A model generated the notes under the pieces. The model had not been told where the DNA came from. It saw only the letters and a list, made by a program, of their open reading frames with translations, and made no database searches. This document shows, in pieces, positions 45,100 to 53,459 of a stretch of DNA of 64,000 nt. The DNA comes from Vibrio sinaloensis (lineage in GTDB: Bacteria; Pseudomonadota; Gammaproteobacteria; Enterobacterales; Vibrionaceae), in the NCBI RefSeq assembly GCF_023195835.1, contig NZ_CP096200.1, forward strand, positions 620,001 to 684,000, read 5' to 3'. A program made the translations under genes and the position numbers. Positions within the stretch are counted from its first letter, which is position 1. Every line of letters starts with the position of its first letter.

Positions 45100-46470
45100 T
45101 CATTCACACGGTGGCGCAAGATGAATCAAAGCAAGACCGCCCAATGACGTTTCGCGATACTTTTTGTTCATGTCTTTACCTGTTTGGTACATAGTTTCAA
45201 TTACCTTATCCAGTGAAATCAGACATTTACTGTTTCGCTTGAGCGCCATTCTCGAGGCATTGATCGCCTTCATTGCTCCCATCGCATTACGCTCGATACA
45301 AGGCACTTGAACTAAGCCACCAATCGGGTCACAGGTCATACCCAATGAATGTTCCATTGCGATTTCTGCCGCAATGCAAATCTGCTCATTGCTGCCACCC
45401 CGCAGCGCTGTTAGACCAGCGGCTGCCATTGATGAAGACACCCCAACCTCACCTTGACAACCTACCTCAGCCCCTGAAATGGACGCGTTGGTTTTGTACA
45501 AAATGCCAATCGCGCCTGACACGGCAAGAAAGTCTTTAAGCTGTTTTGTGTCGAGTGCTTTGATAAAACGGTGGTAATACATCAATACCGCGGGAATCAC
45601 ACCAGCAGCGCCATTGGTAGGCGATGTGACTACCTGGCCACCAGCGGCATTTTCTTCACTCACCGCAAACGCGAACAAGTTTATCCAATCCATGATTTCC
45701 ATCGGATCGTTCTCTATCGCGGCGTTGGCTTCGAGCTTCTTCAGTAAGTTCGGCGCTCGACGAGTCACGTTCAAGCCTCCATCCAAGATGCCTTCCGTTT
45801 CGAACCCTCTTTCCATGCATCGGGTCATCACTCGCCAGATCTGCTCTGCGCGCTGTTCAATAACCTGCATGTCGTGGAACGCTCGCTCGTTTTGTAGAAT
45901 CATCCCACCTAGGCTCATGCCATGCTTCTCTGCTTGTGCCAACATTTCATCTGCACTAGAAAACGGGAACTGAACCTCAACGGGTGCACTCTTGCTGCCA
46001 GTTTTCAGTTCATCTTCCGTGACAACAAAGCCGCCCCCGATAGAGTAATACGTTTCAGATCCAACTGCTTTTCCCTGAGAATCCCAAGCAGTAATCATCA
46101 TGCCATTCTCGTGCAAAGGAAGGTTTTCTTCGTGGAACAACATGTCGGTTTGATAGTTGAACGGGATCGGATGGCGACCAGCAACAGACATCACGCCTTT
46201 CTCTATTGCCTCACGCATCGCTTGGTTTGCGGAGGTGATTTTGATGGTGTCTGGTTTATTTCCCAGCAAACCCAAAATCGTCGCCCGATCGGTATGATGC
46301 CCGATTCCGGTCAGTGAAAGAGACCCATAGAGATCCACTTGAATACGCACCACCTCGTCCAAGTTTGCTTCAATCAAACCTGTGAAATGGTAACCTGCGA
46401 GCATAGGCCCATTGGTGTGAGAGCTCGACGGCCCGACACCGATCTTATAAATGTCAAAGATAGACAGCAT
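45100..46470 (-). CDS. sdaA: L-serine ammonia-lyase (iron-sulfur, single chain)
   Basis: A 456-residue type II L-serine deaminase giving pyruvate and ammonia. The N-terminal domain starts MLSIFDIYKIGVGPSSSHTN, and the C-terminal catalytic domain has SGAEVGCQGEVGVSSSMAAAG, MEHSLGMTCDPIGGLVQVPC, whose cysteines ligate the 4Fe-4S cluster. The start at 46470 follows an AAAGAG site, while the longer frame overlaps the symporter gene. It follows the symporter by 11 bases, so the two form one operon. Confidence 0.92.
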   Translation of the reverse strand: MLSIFDIYKIGVGPSSSHTNGPMLAGYHFTGLIEANLDEVVRIQVDLYGSLSLTGIGHHTDRATILGLLGNKPDTIKITSANQAMREAIEKGVMSVAGRHPIPFNYQTDMLFHEENLPLHENGMMITAWDSQGKAVGSETYYSIGGGFVVTEDELKTGSKSAPVEVQFPFSSADEMLAQAEKHGMSLGGMILQNERAFHDMQVIEQRAEQIWRVMTRCMERGFETEGILDGGLNVTRRAPNLLKKLEANAAIENDPMEIMDWINLFAFAVSEENAAGGQVVTSPTNGAAGVIPAVLMYYHRFIKALDTKQLKDFLAVSGAIGILYKTNASISGAEVGCQGEVGVSSSMAAAGLTALRGGSNEQICIAAEIAMEHSLGMTCDPIGGLVQVPCIERNAMGAMKAINASRMALKRNSKCLISLDKVIETMYQTGKDMNKKYRETSLGGLALIHLAPPCE

Positions 46471-46481
46471 AAACTTACTCT

Positions 46482-48023
46482 TTAAGACAGTGCAGCATAA
46501 AGCCAATCAGGGAGCACCACACAAGCTGCGATGGTCGCGGCAGCGAACACCAACAGGCCATAGTGGCTTGCTGCCGGCTTGGCAAACAGATGTTTTTGAT
46601 TATTGATGAAGATTTGTTGCTCAGCACTCACCGAGCCCCATCGACGACTGACCTGTACACCAACGACAAGAAATACCAAGGTGCCTAGCGGTGCAAACCA
46701 AGGCCAGGCGATGTCCATAAATCTCGCGACAAAGACTACAATCACACTGGCAATACTCCCTGCGATCACGCCTTTCTCATTGGCAGATGACCAAAACAGG
46801 CCTAAAACGAACGAACCTAATCGAATGCCGACAAAGATGGAGGTTAAACTGGCAATGGTTTTCAGTACCGACTCGTTAGATACCGCTAGCAAGGCAGGGA
46901 TAATCACCAAAGCCGCGGCCAGCAAACTCATCTTTCGCGCGACGTGTTCATAGTGCTTATCGCTTGCGTTTTTGCGGACAAAGCGTTTGTACAGGTCGAA
47001 AGTGGCCACAGTGGCCATCGAATTATAGGTAGAGTCCAAGGTTGACATCGCTGCGGCTGCGAGAGCCGAAATGATAAGACCAATCACAATCGGGTTAGTA
47101 TGATTGAACACGAAATCTAGGATCACTTCATTGCTGTTTTCAAAAGCGTGATCTTGGTAAAAAACGCTCAGAAGCACGCCAATTAACGCAAAGAACAGAT
47201 AGATGAAAAACGCGCCATAGCCACACAACAGCATCGATTTCTGCGCCGTTTTCTCACATTTGGTGGCCAGGGTGCGTTGAATGATCAACTGATTGGTGCC
47301 ATACACACTCAAGTGCAAAAAACTCACCGCCACAACCCCAGCCCAAAGCGTTGTATCGACGCCCAAGTCTAAGTTTAGGTTGAGTATATTCAGTTGCTCG
47401 CGCGACAAGTGCTCTGCCGCATCAATGTGGGTCAATAAGATAATGAAAATAGCGATGCTACCTAGAACCAACACCGCAGACTGCAACATATCGGTCCAAA
47501 TCACCGTCGAGATTCCACCAGCATAGGTGTAACCAGCGGTAAAAATACTGATGTAGATAATGGCTTGGAAAATATCAATCGGCAGAACATGCACCAGGAT
47601 AAGGGCCACCGCATAAAGAATCACACCAGCAGAAATACACTGCACCACAATAAAAACAATTGAGTTGATGGTTCGGGCATACACACCAAATCGGTGCTCT
47701 AGGTACTCATAGATGGAGGTTAAACCCAGCTTATAAAAAACCGGAACAAAAAAGATAACGGCAAAAAAGATCACGATGGGATAGTTAAGATGAATACTCA
47801 TCGCTTCCATACCCGAGCTATACACCCAACCGGGCATACCCACAAAGGTCATCGCACTGATGTAGGTGGCCAATATAGACACCCCAGCCGTAAACCACCC
47901 AAACTGCTTCCCGCCAGTGGAGAAATCACCACCAACGCGATATCGCCTATTCACCAAGTAGCTAATTAGCAGCGTGGTTGCTATGTACGCGGCAATAACA
48001 ATTAAACTTGAGTACGTAACCAT
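46482..48023 (-). CDS. Sodium:solute symporter (SSS family)
   Basis: A 513-residue permease with about 13 helices. Family features include NRRYRVGGDFSTGGKQFGWF at the N-terminus, YISAMTFVGMPGWVY, and the sodium-site region ALAAAAMSTLDSTYNSMATVATFDLYKRF. The substrate is not defined. Linkage to serine deaminase suggests an amino acid or a compound broken down to serine or pyruvate (inference). Confidence 0.88.
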   Translation of the reverse strand: MVTYSSLIVIAAYIATTLLISYLVNRRYRVGGDFSTGGKQFGWFTAGVSILATYISAMTFVGMPGWVYSSGMEAMSIHLNYPIVIFFAVIFFVPVFYKLGLTSIYEYLEHRFGVYARTINSIVFIVVQCISAGVILYAVALILVHVLPIDIFQAIIYISIFTAGYTYAGGISTVIWTDMLQSAVLVLGSIAIFIILLTHIDAAEHLSREQLNILNLNLDLGVDTTLWAGVVAVSFLHLSVYGTNQLIIQRTLATKCEKTAQKSMLLCGYGAFFIYLFFALIGVLLSVFYQDHAFENSNEVILDFVFNHTNPIVIGLIISALAAAAMSTLDSTYNSMATVATFDLYKRFVRKNASDKHYEHVARKMSLLAAALVIIPALLAVSNESVLKTIASLTSIFVGIRLGSFVLGLFWSSANEKGVIAGSIASVIVVFVARFMDIAWPWFAPLGTLVFLVVGVQVSRRWGSVSAEQQIFINNQKHLFAKPAASHYGLLVFAAATIAACVVLPDWLYAALS

Positions 48024-48361
48024 TTTGAAATTTCCGAATCTATTTGGAAGCTGTGTGACGCGCTTTATACTACTTAAAACTCACTTCCCATTTCCAAAAT
48101 GTCACAGTAACTGTGACTATTGTCACCAATATAGGTGATTTTGTGTTCAAGAATGACAAAGCCATACTAGTTCGAGATCGTGATCACTAAAAACCCCAAA
48201 ATGGGTACGCATTCATTTGAAAATTGATTTTGATCACGGATCATCATTCACCATTAAAACTATGATTAGCACCGAACAGAAACGAAATAAGATCAAGTGA
48301 AGATCAACATCATTTAGTCTTTAAATTTTTAAAATCCAATGAAAATAGAGGTTTATCGGTC
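48024..48361. promoter_or_regulatory. Divergent regulatory region between symporter and MFS genes
   Basis: 338 bases without a gene. It contains a 17-base perfect palindrome GTCACAGTAACTGTGAC (48101-48117) overlapping a CRP-like site (48112-48127), several GATCA elements and a GGGTAC core (48203-48208) similar to elements before the porin and lacI genes. Confidence 0.55.
48112..48127. promoter_or_regulatory. CRP-like site
   Basis: TGTGACTATTGTCACC fits TGTGA-N6-TCACA with one mismatch. It lies about 90 bases upstream of the symporter start, suiting carbon-catabolite control. Confidence 0.5.
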
Positions 48362-49660
48362 ATGACTGCGAAAAAACACATGAGCGAAGTTCCTATGATT
48401 CAAAGAGTAACTGCGTATCTTGCGATACTAGTCGGATACTTTTTCTATTGTTATAACTTTGTAATTATTGACTACGTACGCCCTTACATAGTGGAAGCGT
48501 ATGATGGCATTAGCTTGTCAGATACCGCTCAGTTCTACACCTGGCAATCACTGGGGGCGCTTATTGGTGCTCTATCTTGTGCTTGGTTTGCCACCCGGTT
48601 TGGCAAGAAGAGCACCCTAATCGCCATTACAGCGTTAAATGGTGGCGCCACCATTATCAACATGATGTTTACCGACTACGCCACTTGGGCGGCAATGCGA
48701 TTCATCGTTGGTATTTCTCTGGGTGGTTATTTCACCGTTGCAGTGAGCATGATGATTGGCCTATTTCAACCCACCGTCCGCGGCAAGCTTACTGCTTTCG
48801 CCTCTTCTATGTTCTCTGTGGCCTTGATGGCTATGGGTGCTTACGCTGCCTTTATTTCTAGTATTGATGCGCCTTGGCAAAGTCTGATGTGGGTAGGGGG
48901 TGTGCCGCCGCTAGCCGCCGCGGTAGTGATGTTATTTATTCTGCCTAGCGATAAAAAAGTGATTGCCTATGGGGAAGAAGAACAACATTCAGACCAGAAC
49001 AATGCTCAGCAAGAAGTGAAAAAAGGCTCTTGGGGCGAAATGTTAAGCAAGCCGTATCGTACGATTACCATTACTTGTTTACTACTCGCTGGTCTAAACT
49101 TCTACGGTTATCAATTCTTCTCAGGCTTCGTGACCACATACTTGAAAGAAGTTCGCCAATTTGATGGTGCAACCATAGGCCTTATCTTCTCAATCTCTGC
49201 ATTTGGGTCGCTGTTTGGTGCGTGGGTATGGGGCGCTATCGCTGACAAATTTGGTCGTAAAGTGAATGCATTTGGCTTCATTCTTGCGGGCATCATGGTT
49301 TCAATCTTCTTCGTTGCGCCAAGTGACGTGATGATCGGTAGCCTTAATATGCTGGCGCTACTCGGTCTTATCTACAACTTCGGTCTGTCAGCATCGGCTG
49401 TATGGGGTGGCTACTTCTCAGAGCTGTTCCCTCCACACCTACGTAGCTTTGGTGCCGCGCTATTCCATGGTGGACGTATTATCGGCATGTTCGCGCCAAT
49501 GGTCCTTATTTTCATCCAAGAGCGTACCGACCTACAAACCGCAATGTGGGGCTCACCGATTGTCTGGATTGTCGCTGGTCTACTATGGCTATCTCTACCA
49601 GAAACACTGAAAGGCGGCGTGTTCGACAAGAACAAGAAAGCGCAATCAGCCACTGCTTAA
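48362..49660 (+). CDS. MFS transporter
   Basis: A 432-residue 12-helix permease of the major facilitator superfamily, sugar/organic-acid type. Motif A appears as ATRFGKKS in the first half and ADKFGRKV in the second. A charged central loop (EEEQHSDQNNAQQEVKKG) separates the halves. It is followed after 99 bases by the SnoaL-type gene and is likely the importer for that pathway's substrate. Confidence 0.88.
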   Translation: MTAKKHMSEVPMIQRVTAYLAILVGYFFYCYNFVIIDYVRPYIVEAYDGISLSDTAQFYTWQSLGALIGALSCAWFATRFGKKSTLIAITALNGGATIINMMFTDYATWAAMRFIVGISLGGYFTVAVSMMIGLFQPTVRGKLTAFASSMFSVALMAMGAYAAFISSIDAPWQSLMWVGGVPPLAAAVVMLFILPSDKKVIAYGEEEQHSDQNNAQQEVKKGSWGEMLSKPYRTITITCLLLAGLNFYGYQFFSGFVTTYLKEVRQFDGATIGLIFSISAFGSLFGAWVWGAIADKFGRKVNAFGFILAGIMVSIFFVAPSDVMIGSLNMLALLGLIYNFGLSASAVWGGYFSELFPPHLRSFGAALFHGGRIIGMFAPMVLIFIQERTDLQTAMWGSPIVWIVAGLLWLSLPETLKGGVFDKNKKAQSATA

Positions 49661-49674
49661 TTAGTCAAATTTAG

Positions 49675-49694
49675 CCGACTGAACCGTCAGTCGG
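49675..49694 (+). repeat. Intergenic hairpin between MFS and SnoaL-type genes
   Basis: CCGACTGA pairs with TCAGTCGG around ACCG, with no T run. It may stabilise or process the message rather than end it. Confidence 0.5.
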
Positions 49695-49759
49695 TGATAC
49701 AAAACAACTTCGAGTCCTGTTCCAACTTTGCTGACTCGGCAACTGAAAGAGAGTTTATT

Positions 49760-50776
49760 ATGTCTAAATATCAAGAAGCTAAGCGTGTTGTTCGCAACTA
49801 TTTCGACGCTATGGAAAACGCAACGCACGAGAACGTAGCAGAAGTTCTTAAAGCGCATACATCTGAAGATTATCTATGGCGTGGTGTTTATCCATTCCGT
49901 GAGCAACAAGGTGCTCAAGCCGCAGCAGACGTGTTCTGGTCTCCTCTAATGAAATCCATGACTCGCATGCAGCGTCGCCAAGATATCTTCATTGGTGGTG
50001 AAAACGAAGTGACACCAGGTGAAATTTGGGTAATGAGCATGGGGCATTTCATGGGTCTGTTTGACGCAGAATATCTAGGTATGCGCCCTACAGGTAAGAT
50101 CATGAACATCCGTTATGCAGAGTTTAACTGTGTCGAGAACGGCAAGATCACTAAAACCGGTCTTTTCCTAGATCTTCTCGGTGCGATGGACCAAGCGGGT
50201 TGTTACCCACTGCCGCCATCGACAGGTAAACACTTCGTCTACCCAGGTCCTCGCAATCACGATGGTTTGCTGTTCGAAGATGCAGCGCCAGAAGAGGGCG
50301 TAGCAACACTGGCACTCGTCAACAAGATGGTGGATGACCTATCTGCACTCAACGACAGCGGCGCAATGGGCTGCCCACCAGAAGTCTTAGAAAAGAGCTG
50401 GTCTAAAGACATGATTTGGTACGGCCCATGTGGTATCGGAGCGTCTTACACCATTCCTCGCTACCAACAGCAACACCAATTGCCGTTCCGTAACAACCTT
50501 AAAGACAAGAAGTTCAACGGCCACGTCTGTCGCTTCGCTGAAGGTAACTTCTCATGTTTCTTCGGTTGGCCAAACCTATCCAACACGCCAATCGGCGGTT
50601 TCCTAGGAATGACAGGTGGCGAAGTGCGCGCCGACATGCAAGTTGTCGATGTTTATTACCGTGATGGTGACAAACTGTCAGAGAACTGGGTACTGATTGA
50701 CCTCCCATACTGGCTAAAACAGCAAGGTCTAGATGTGTTCGAACGCACGTCAAGCATCCTAAACCCTACCCTATAA
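49760..50776 (+). CDS. Tandem SnoaL-like (NTF2-fold) protein
   Basis: A 338-residue protein built of two SnoaL/polyketide-cyclase-like domains (about 1-150 and 170-338). Both carry the same D-x-x-W-x-G element (DYLWRGVYPF and DMIWYGPCGI). No signal peptide is seen. SnoaL-fold proteins are cyclases, isomerases or hydrolases, and the reaction here is unknown. The start at 49760 follows AAAGAGAG. Codon use is that of a highly expressed gene. Its place between an importer and a porin suggests a cytoplasmic step in uptake and catabolism of one compound (inference). Confidence 0.8.
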   Translation: MSKYQEAKRVVRNYFDAMENATHENVAEVLKAHTSEDYLWRGVYPFREQQGAQAAADVFWSPLMKSMTRMQRRQDIFIGGENEVTPGEIWVMSMGHFMGLFDAEYLGMRPTGKIMNIRYAEFNCVENGKITKTGLFLDLLGAMDQAGCYPLPPSTGKHFVYPGPRNHDGLLFEDAAPEEGVATLALVNKMVDDLSALNDSGAMGCPPEVLEKSWSKDMIWYGPCGIGASYTIPRYQQQHQLPFRNNLKDKKFNGHVCRFAEGNFSCFFGWPNLSNTPIGGFLGMTGGEVRADMQVVDVYYRDGDKLSENWVLIDLPYWLKQQGLDVFERTSSILNPTL

Positions 50777-50811
50777 AAACAATTAGGGCAGTTCGTCAAA
50801 CTGCTCGATTG

Positions 50812-50844
50812 AACGCTCAAGCGCCCTTCTCGGTTTGAGCGTTA
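50812..50844 (+). terminator. Hairpin after the SnoaL-type gene
   Basis: AACGCTCAA pairs with TTTGAGCGTT around a GC-rich loop. No strong T run follows. Confidence 0.45.
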
Positions 50845-50869
50845 TGCTCCCAACTGGTACCTCATGGAT

Positions 50870-50881
50870 GGGGTACACCCC
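50870..50881. promoter_or_regulatory. Possible operator before the porin gene
   Basis: GGGGTACACCCC has 5-bp perfect arms around AC and lies 72 bases before the porin start. It is similar to a dyad upstream of lacI. Confidence 0.4.
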
Positions 50882-50953
50882 AAGATAGAACCCTTATTCA
50901 TAACGAGCTGGAAAGCACGGTGGCTTTCTACGCTCAGAATAAAGAGATTAATA

Positions 50954-52039
50954 ATGAAAAAGTCAACCCTTTCCGCAGTAATTCTAGCGGCGCTTACCTC
51001 TACCTCAGCTTTTGCTGCACACACTTTTGTCAATGATGCTGGCGACAGCCTAACACTGGATGGTCGTTTCGATGTGCGCTACCAAGATCGCGGTGGCGAT
51101 CACAGCGGCGAATGGAACAGTGGCAGTTCTCGTTTCGGTTTAAAAGGCCAAATGGGCCTAGACAATGGTTGGACAGGCTTTGGCCACGCAGAGTGGGCCT
51201 ACAATTCTGGCGCGAGCGGCAGCAACATATACGATCGCCTACTCTACGCGGGTGTGGAGCACAACAAATACGGTAAAATTGCGGCGGGCACGAAGCAGTG
51301 GTCAACGTTTTACGATGTCGCCTGGTTTACCGATTTAGGTCGAGTATTTGGTACTCGCGGCTCAGGTGTTTATAACTTGTCTGATTGGGGTATCGCATCA
51401 GGGACTGGCCGCGCTGAAAACTCAATTACCTATCGCAATTCAATCAATGAAAAAGTGAGCTACGGCTTTACCTATCAAACTAAGCGTGAAGATGTGGCTC
51501 TAGCAAGCAATGCAACTGCCTCACTCAAAAATGGTATGGGCGCGTCGATCACATACAAACCCGTCGATGGAGTAACACTTGGTGCGGCTTACCATCAAAA
51601 TGAACTTGCCGATCTGGACGCAAGCGTGGCGGGCGTAAAAAACGGCGACAACATGCGTATCATGCTGTTGGGCGCAAACTACAGCAGCGGCGGCTTCTAC
51701 GCAGGGGCGACTCTGCATATCGGTGAAAATTGGGAAGCGGTTAGCCAAGGTGCAACCGATGTGATGATCGATACCTTAGGTGGCGAGTTTTATACTTACT
51801 ACCACTTAGACAGCGGTCTACGTCCAACCCTAAACTACAACTACTTAGAAGATCGTGATAGTGATACCCAAGGTTTTGAGCGCCATTTGCTGATCCCTGG
51901 GCTCGAATATCACTTCCAAAAAAACAAATTCTTGGTTTGGACTGAGTACCAATTTGATCTGGGTAAAGACCTGTACGATGGTAGCAAGTTCAAAAACCGC
52001 GATGATCAATTTGCGGCAGGGATTCGCTACTACTTCTGA
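50954..52039 (+). CDS. Outer-membrane porin (Gram-negative porin type)
   Basis: A 361-residue outer-membrane beta-barrel porin with a 21-residue signal peptide ending SAFA, an N-terminal strand LTLDGRFDVRYQDRGG, alternating aromatic strands, and the obligatory C-terminal phenylalanine (AAGIRYYF). The start at 50954 follows AAAGAGATT. It presumably admits the substrate of the neighbouring MFS permease. LacI control is suggested by a GGGGTACACCCC dyad upstream. Confidence 0.88.
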   Translation: MKKSTLSAVILAALTSTSAFAAHTFVNDAGDSLTLDGRFDVRYQDRGGDHSGEWNSGSSRFGLKGQMGLDNGWTGFGHAEWAYNSGASGSNIYDRLLYAGVEHNKYGKIAAGTKQWSTFYDVAWFTDLGRVFGTRGSGVYNLSDWGIASGTGRAENSITYRNSINEKVSYGFTYQTKREDVALASNATASLKNGMGASITYKPVDGVTLGAAYHQNELADLDASVAGVKNGDNMRIMLLGANYSSGGFYAGATLHIGENWEAVSQGATDVMIDTLGGEFYTYYHLDSGLRPTLNYNYLEDRDSDTQGFERHLLIPGLEYHFQKNKFLVWTEYQFDLGKDLYDGSKFKNRDDQFAAGIRYYF

Positions 52040-52093
52040 TAACCAGAGTGAACAAGCAGCAGACGGACCTTGCTGCATACTAAAGTAATAGTC

Positions 52094-52121
52094 AGCCTTA
52101 CCTCCTGGGTAAGGCTTATTG
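52094..52121 (+). terminator. Terminator after the porin gene
   Basis: AGCCTTACC (52094-52102) pairs with GGTAAGGCT (52108-52116), followed by a short T-rich stretch. Confidence 0.65.
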
Positions 52122-52140
52122 GTTGTCAGGCCTCAAATTA

Positions 52141-52157
52141 TTTGGGTTGTACCCAAA
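52141..52157. promoter_or_regulatory. Possible operator before lacI-type gene
   Basis: TTTGGGTTGTACCCAAA has 7-bp perfect arms around TGT, 120 bases before the regulator start. Confidence 0.45.
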
Positions 52158-52276
52158 CCTGGCTACTACGCGCAGAAAATCCCTTATTTAGCTTGAAGGT
52201 TTCAACTTGTCTTTATGACTACGTACCTAAATGTGCTACTCTACTCCTATCCCAATTGACTGATGAATCGACTCAA

Positions 52277-53278
52277 ATGAACCCTGAGAAACAAACTGCT
52301 ACATCAAAAGACGTCGCCAAATTGGCTGGTGTTTCACAATCGACGGTTTCGCGTGTTTTTGTGCCGGGCAGTTCCGTATCAGAGAAAACAAAGCAGAAAG
52401 TATTCGAAGCCGCCAAAGCCTTGAACTATCGCCCGAATGCTTTCGCCCGAAGCCTAACCACCAATGAGTCTAAGTTGATCGGCTTGGTTTTCCCCGACGC
52501 AGACTACCCTATTCACATGAAAACCCTTCAATTAATTTCAAGCGAACTGCAAAAGCAGGGGTACTCAGCAGTACTGATCCCATGGCAAGTAGACGATAAC
52601 GATAACCACTCGATCCCTAACATTTTCCAATACCGTGTCGATGGTGTTATCGCCGCCTCTGCGACATTCAATAAGTCACTGTATGAAGAGTGTGAAGAGT
52701 TCAATATTCCCATCGTTCAGTATGCACGCGTTGTCGAGGGCACTAAGAGTAGTTACGTGATCAGTGACAACTATGAGGCGGGGCAACAAGCAGCCCAACT
52801 GCTGCACGAAATCGGCGTGACCAATGCGGTTTATCTGACTGGCGAAGTGCCGACATTTACTAACGACGAGCGGCAAAACGGTTTCTGCTCTGAGTTTGAA
52901 GATCTCACCGGAAAAACGCCACGAATCATAGAAGCAAGCTACGACTACACCCACTCATTAGATAAAGTGCGTGCTCTACTAGAAGACAAACAACGCCCAC
53001 AAGCCGTGTTTTGTGCCACAGATAACCTCGCCATGGCAGTGATGGACATCGCGCGTATCGAATATGGTCTTCGCATCCCCCAAGATCTTAAAGTCATTGG
53101 TTTCGACAACATTCCACAAACTGAATGGTTGAGCTATCAACTGACCACATTCCGTCAAGACTTCCGCCGCCTAGCGCGTGAAAGCGTAAAAATCATCGTT
53201 GATCAAATCAATGATAACAACAGTAACTTGGTCAAGATGATGGTGCCGGTCAAGCTGATAAAGCGCCAAACCACTTAA
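52277..53278 (+). CDS. LacI-family transcriptional regulator
   Basis: A 333-residue regulator. The helix-turn-helix is SKDVAKLAGVSQSTVSRVF with hinge helix ALNYRPNAFARSLTT, followed by a periplasmic-binding-like ligand domain (LIGLVFPDADYPIHMK, VFCATDNLAMAVMDIA, VIGFDNIPQTEWL). The ATG at 52277 is chosen because it starts just before the HTH. It probably controls the MFS-SnoaL-porin genes in response to their substrate. Confidence 0.9.
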   Translation: MNPEKQTATSKDVAKLAGVSQSTVSRVFVPGSSVSEKTKQKVFEAAKALNYRPNAFARSLTTNESKLIGLVFPDADYPIHMKTLQLISSELQKQGYSAVLIPWQVDDNDNHSIPNIFQYRVDGVIAASATFNKSLYEECEEFNIPIVQYARVVEGTKSSYVISDNYEAGQQAAQLLHEIGVTNAVYLTGEVPTFTNDERQNGFCSEFEDLTGKTPRIIEASYDYTHSLDKVRALLEDKQRPQAVFCATDNLAMAVMDIARIEYGLRIPQDLKVIGFDNIPQTEWLSYQLTTFRQDFRRLARESVKIIVDQINDNNSNLVKMMVPVKLIKRQTT

Positions 53279-53378
53279 CCCGTTACCTAGCATCATGCAG
53301 ACCACTGGCTTCGCTATACTCCACACCATTGTCTTGCTGTTTTAAGTTGCCAAGCTAGCCCGGTGAAAAGGGATCTCT

Positions 53379-53425
53379 TGGCCACAGCGACTGCGGCTGC
53401 ACTTCTCTCCACCTCGAGACTAGGC
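53379..53425 (+). pseudogene. Remnant of a sterol desaturase gene 3' end; direct repeat copy B
   Basis: The frame reads WPQRLRLHFSPPRD then TAG, against WPQRLRLLFAPPRD then TAA at the true gene end (45036-45080). Identity is 41 of 44 bases. A few more conservative codons upstream (KG-I-S for KG-L-T) end at a TGA, so only the tail survives. It sits just downstream of lacI and marks the right edge of the module. Confidence 0.8.
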
Positions 53426-53459
53426 GCAGATCCACACTGCCGGCTAACCAAAATTGAGA

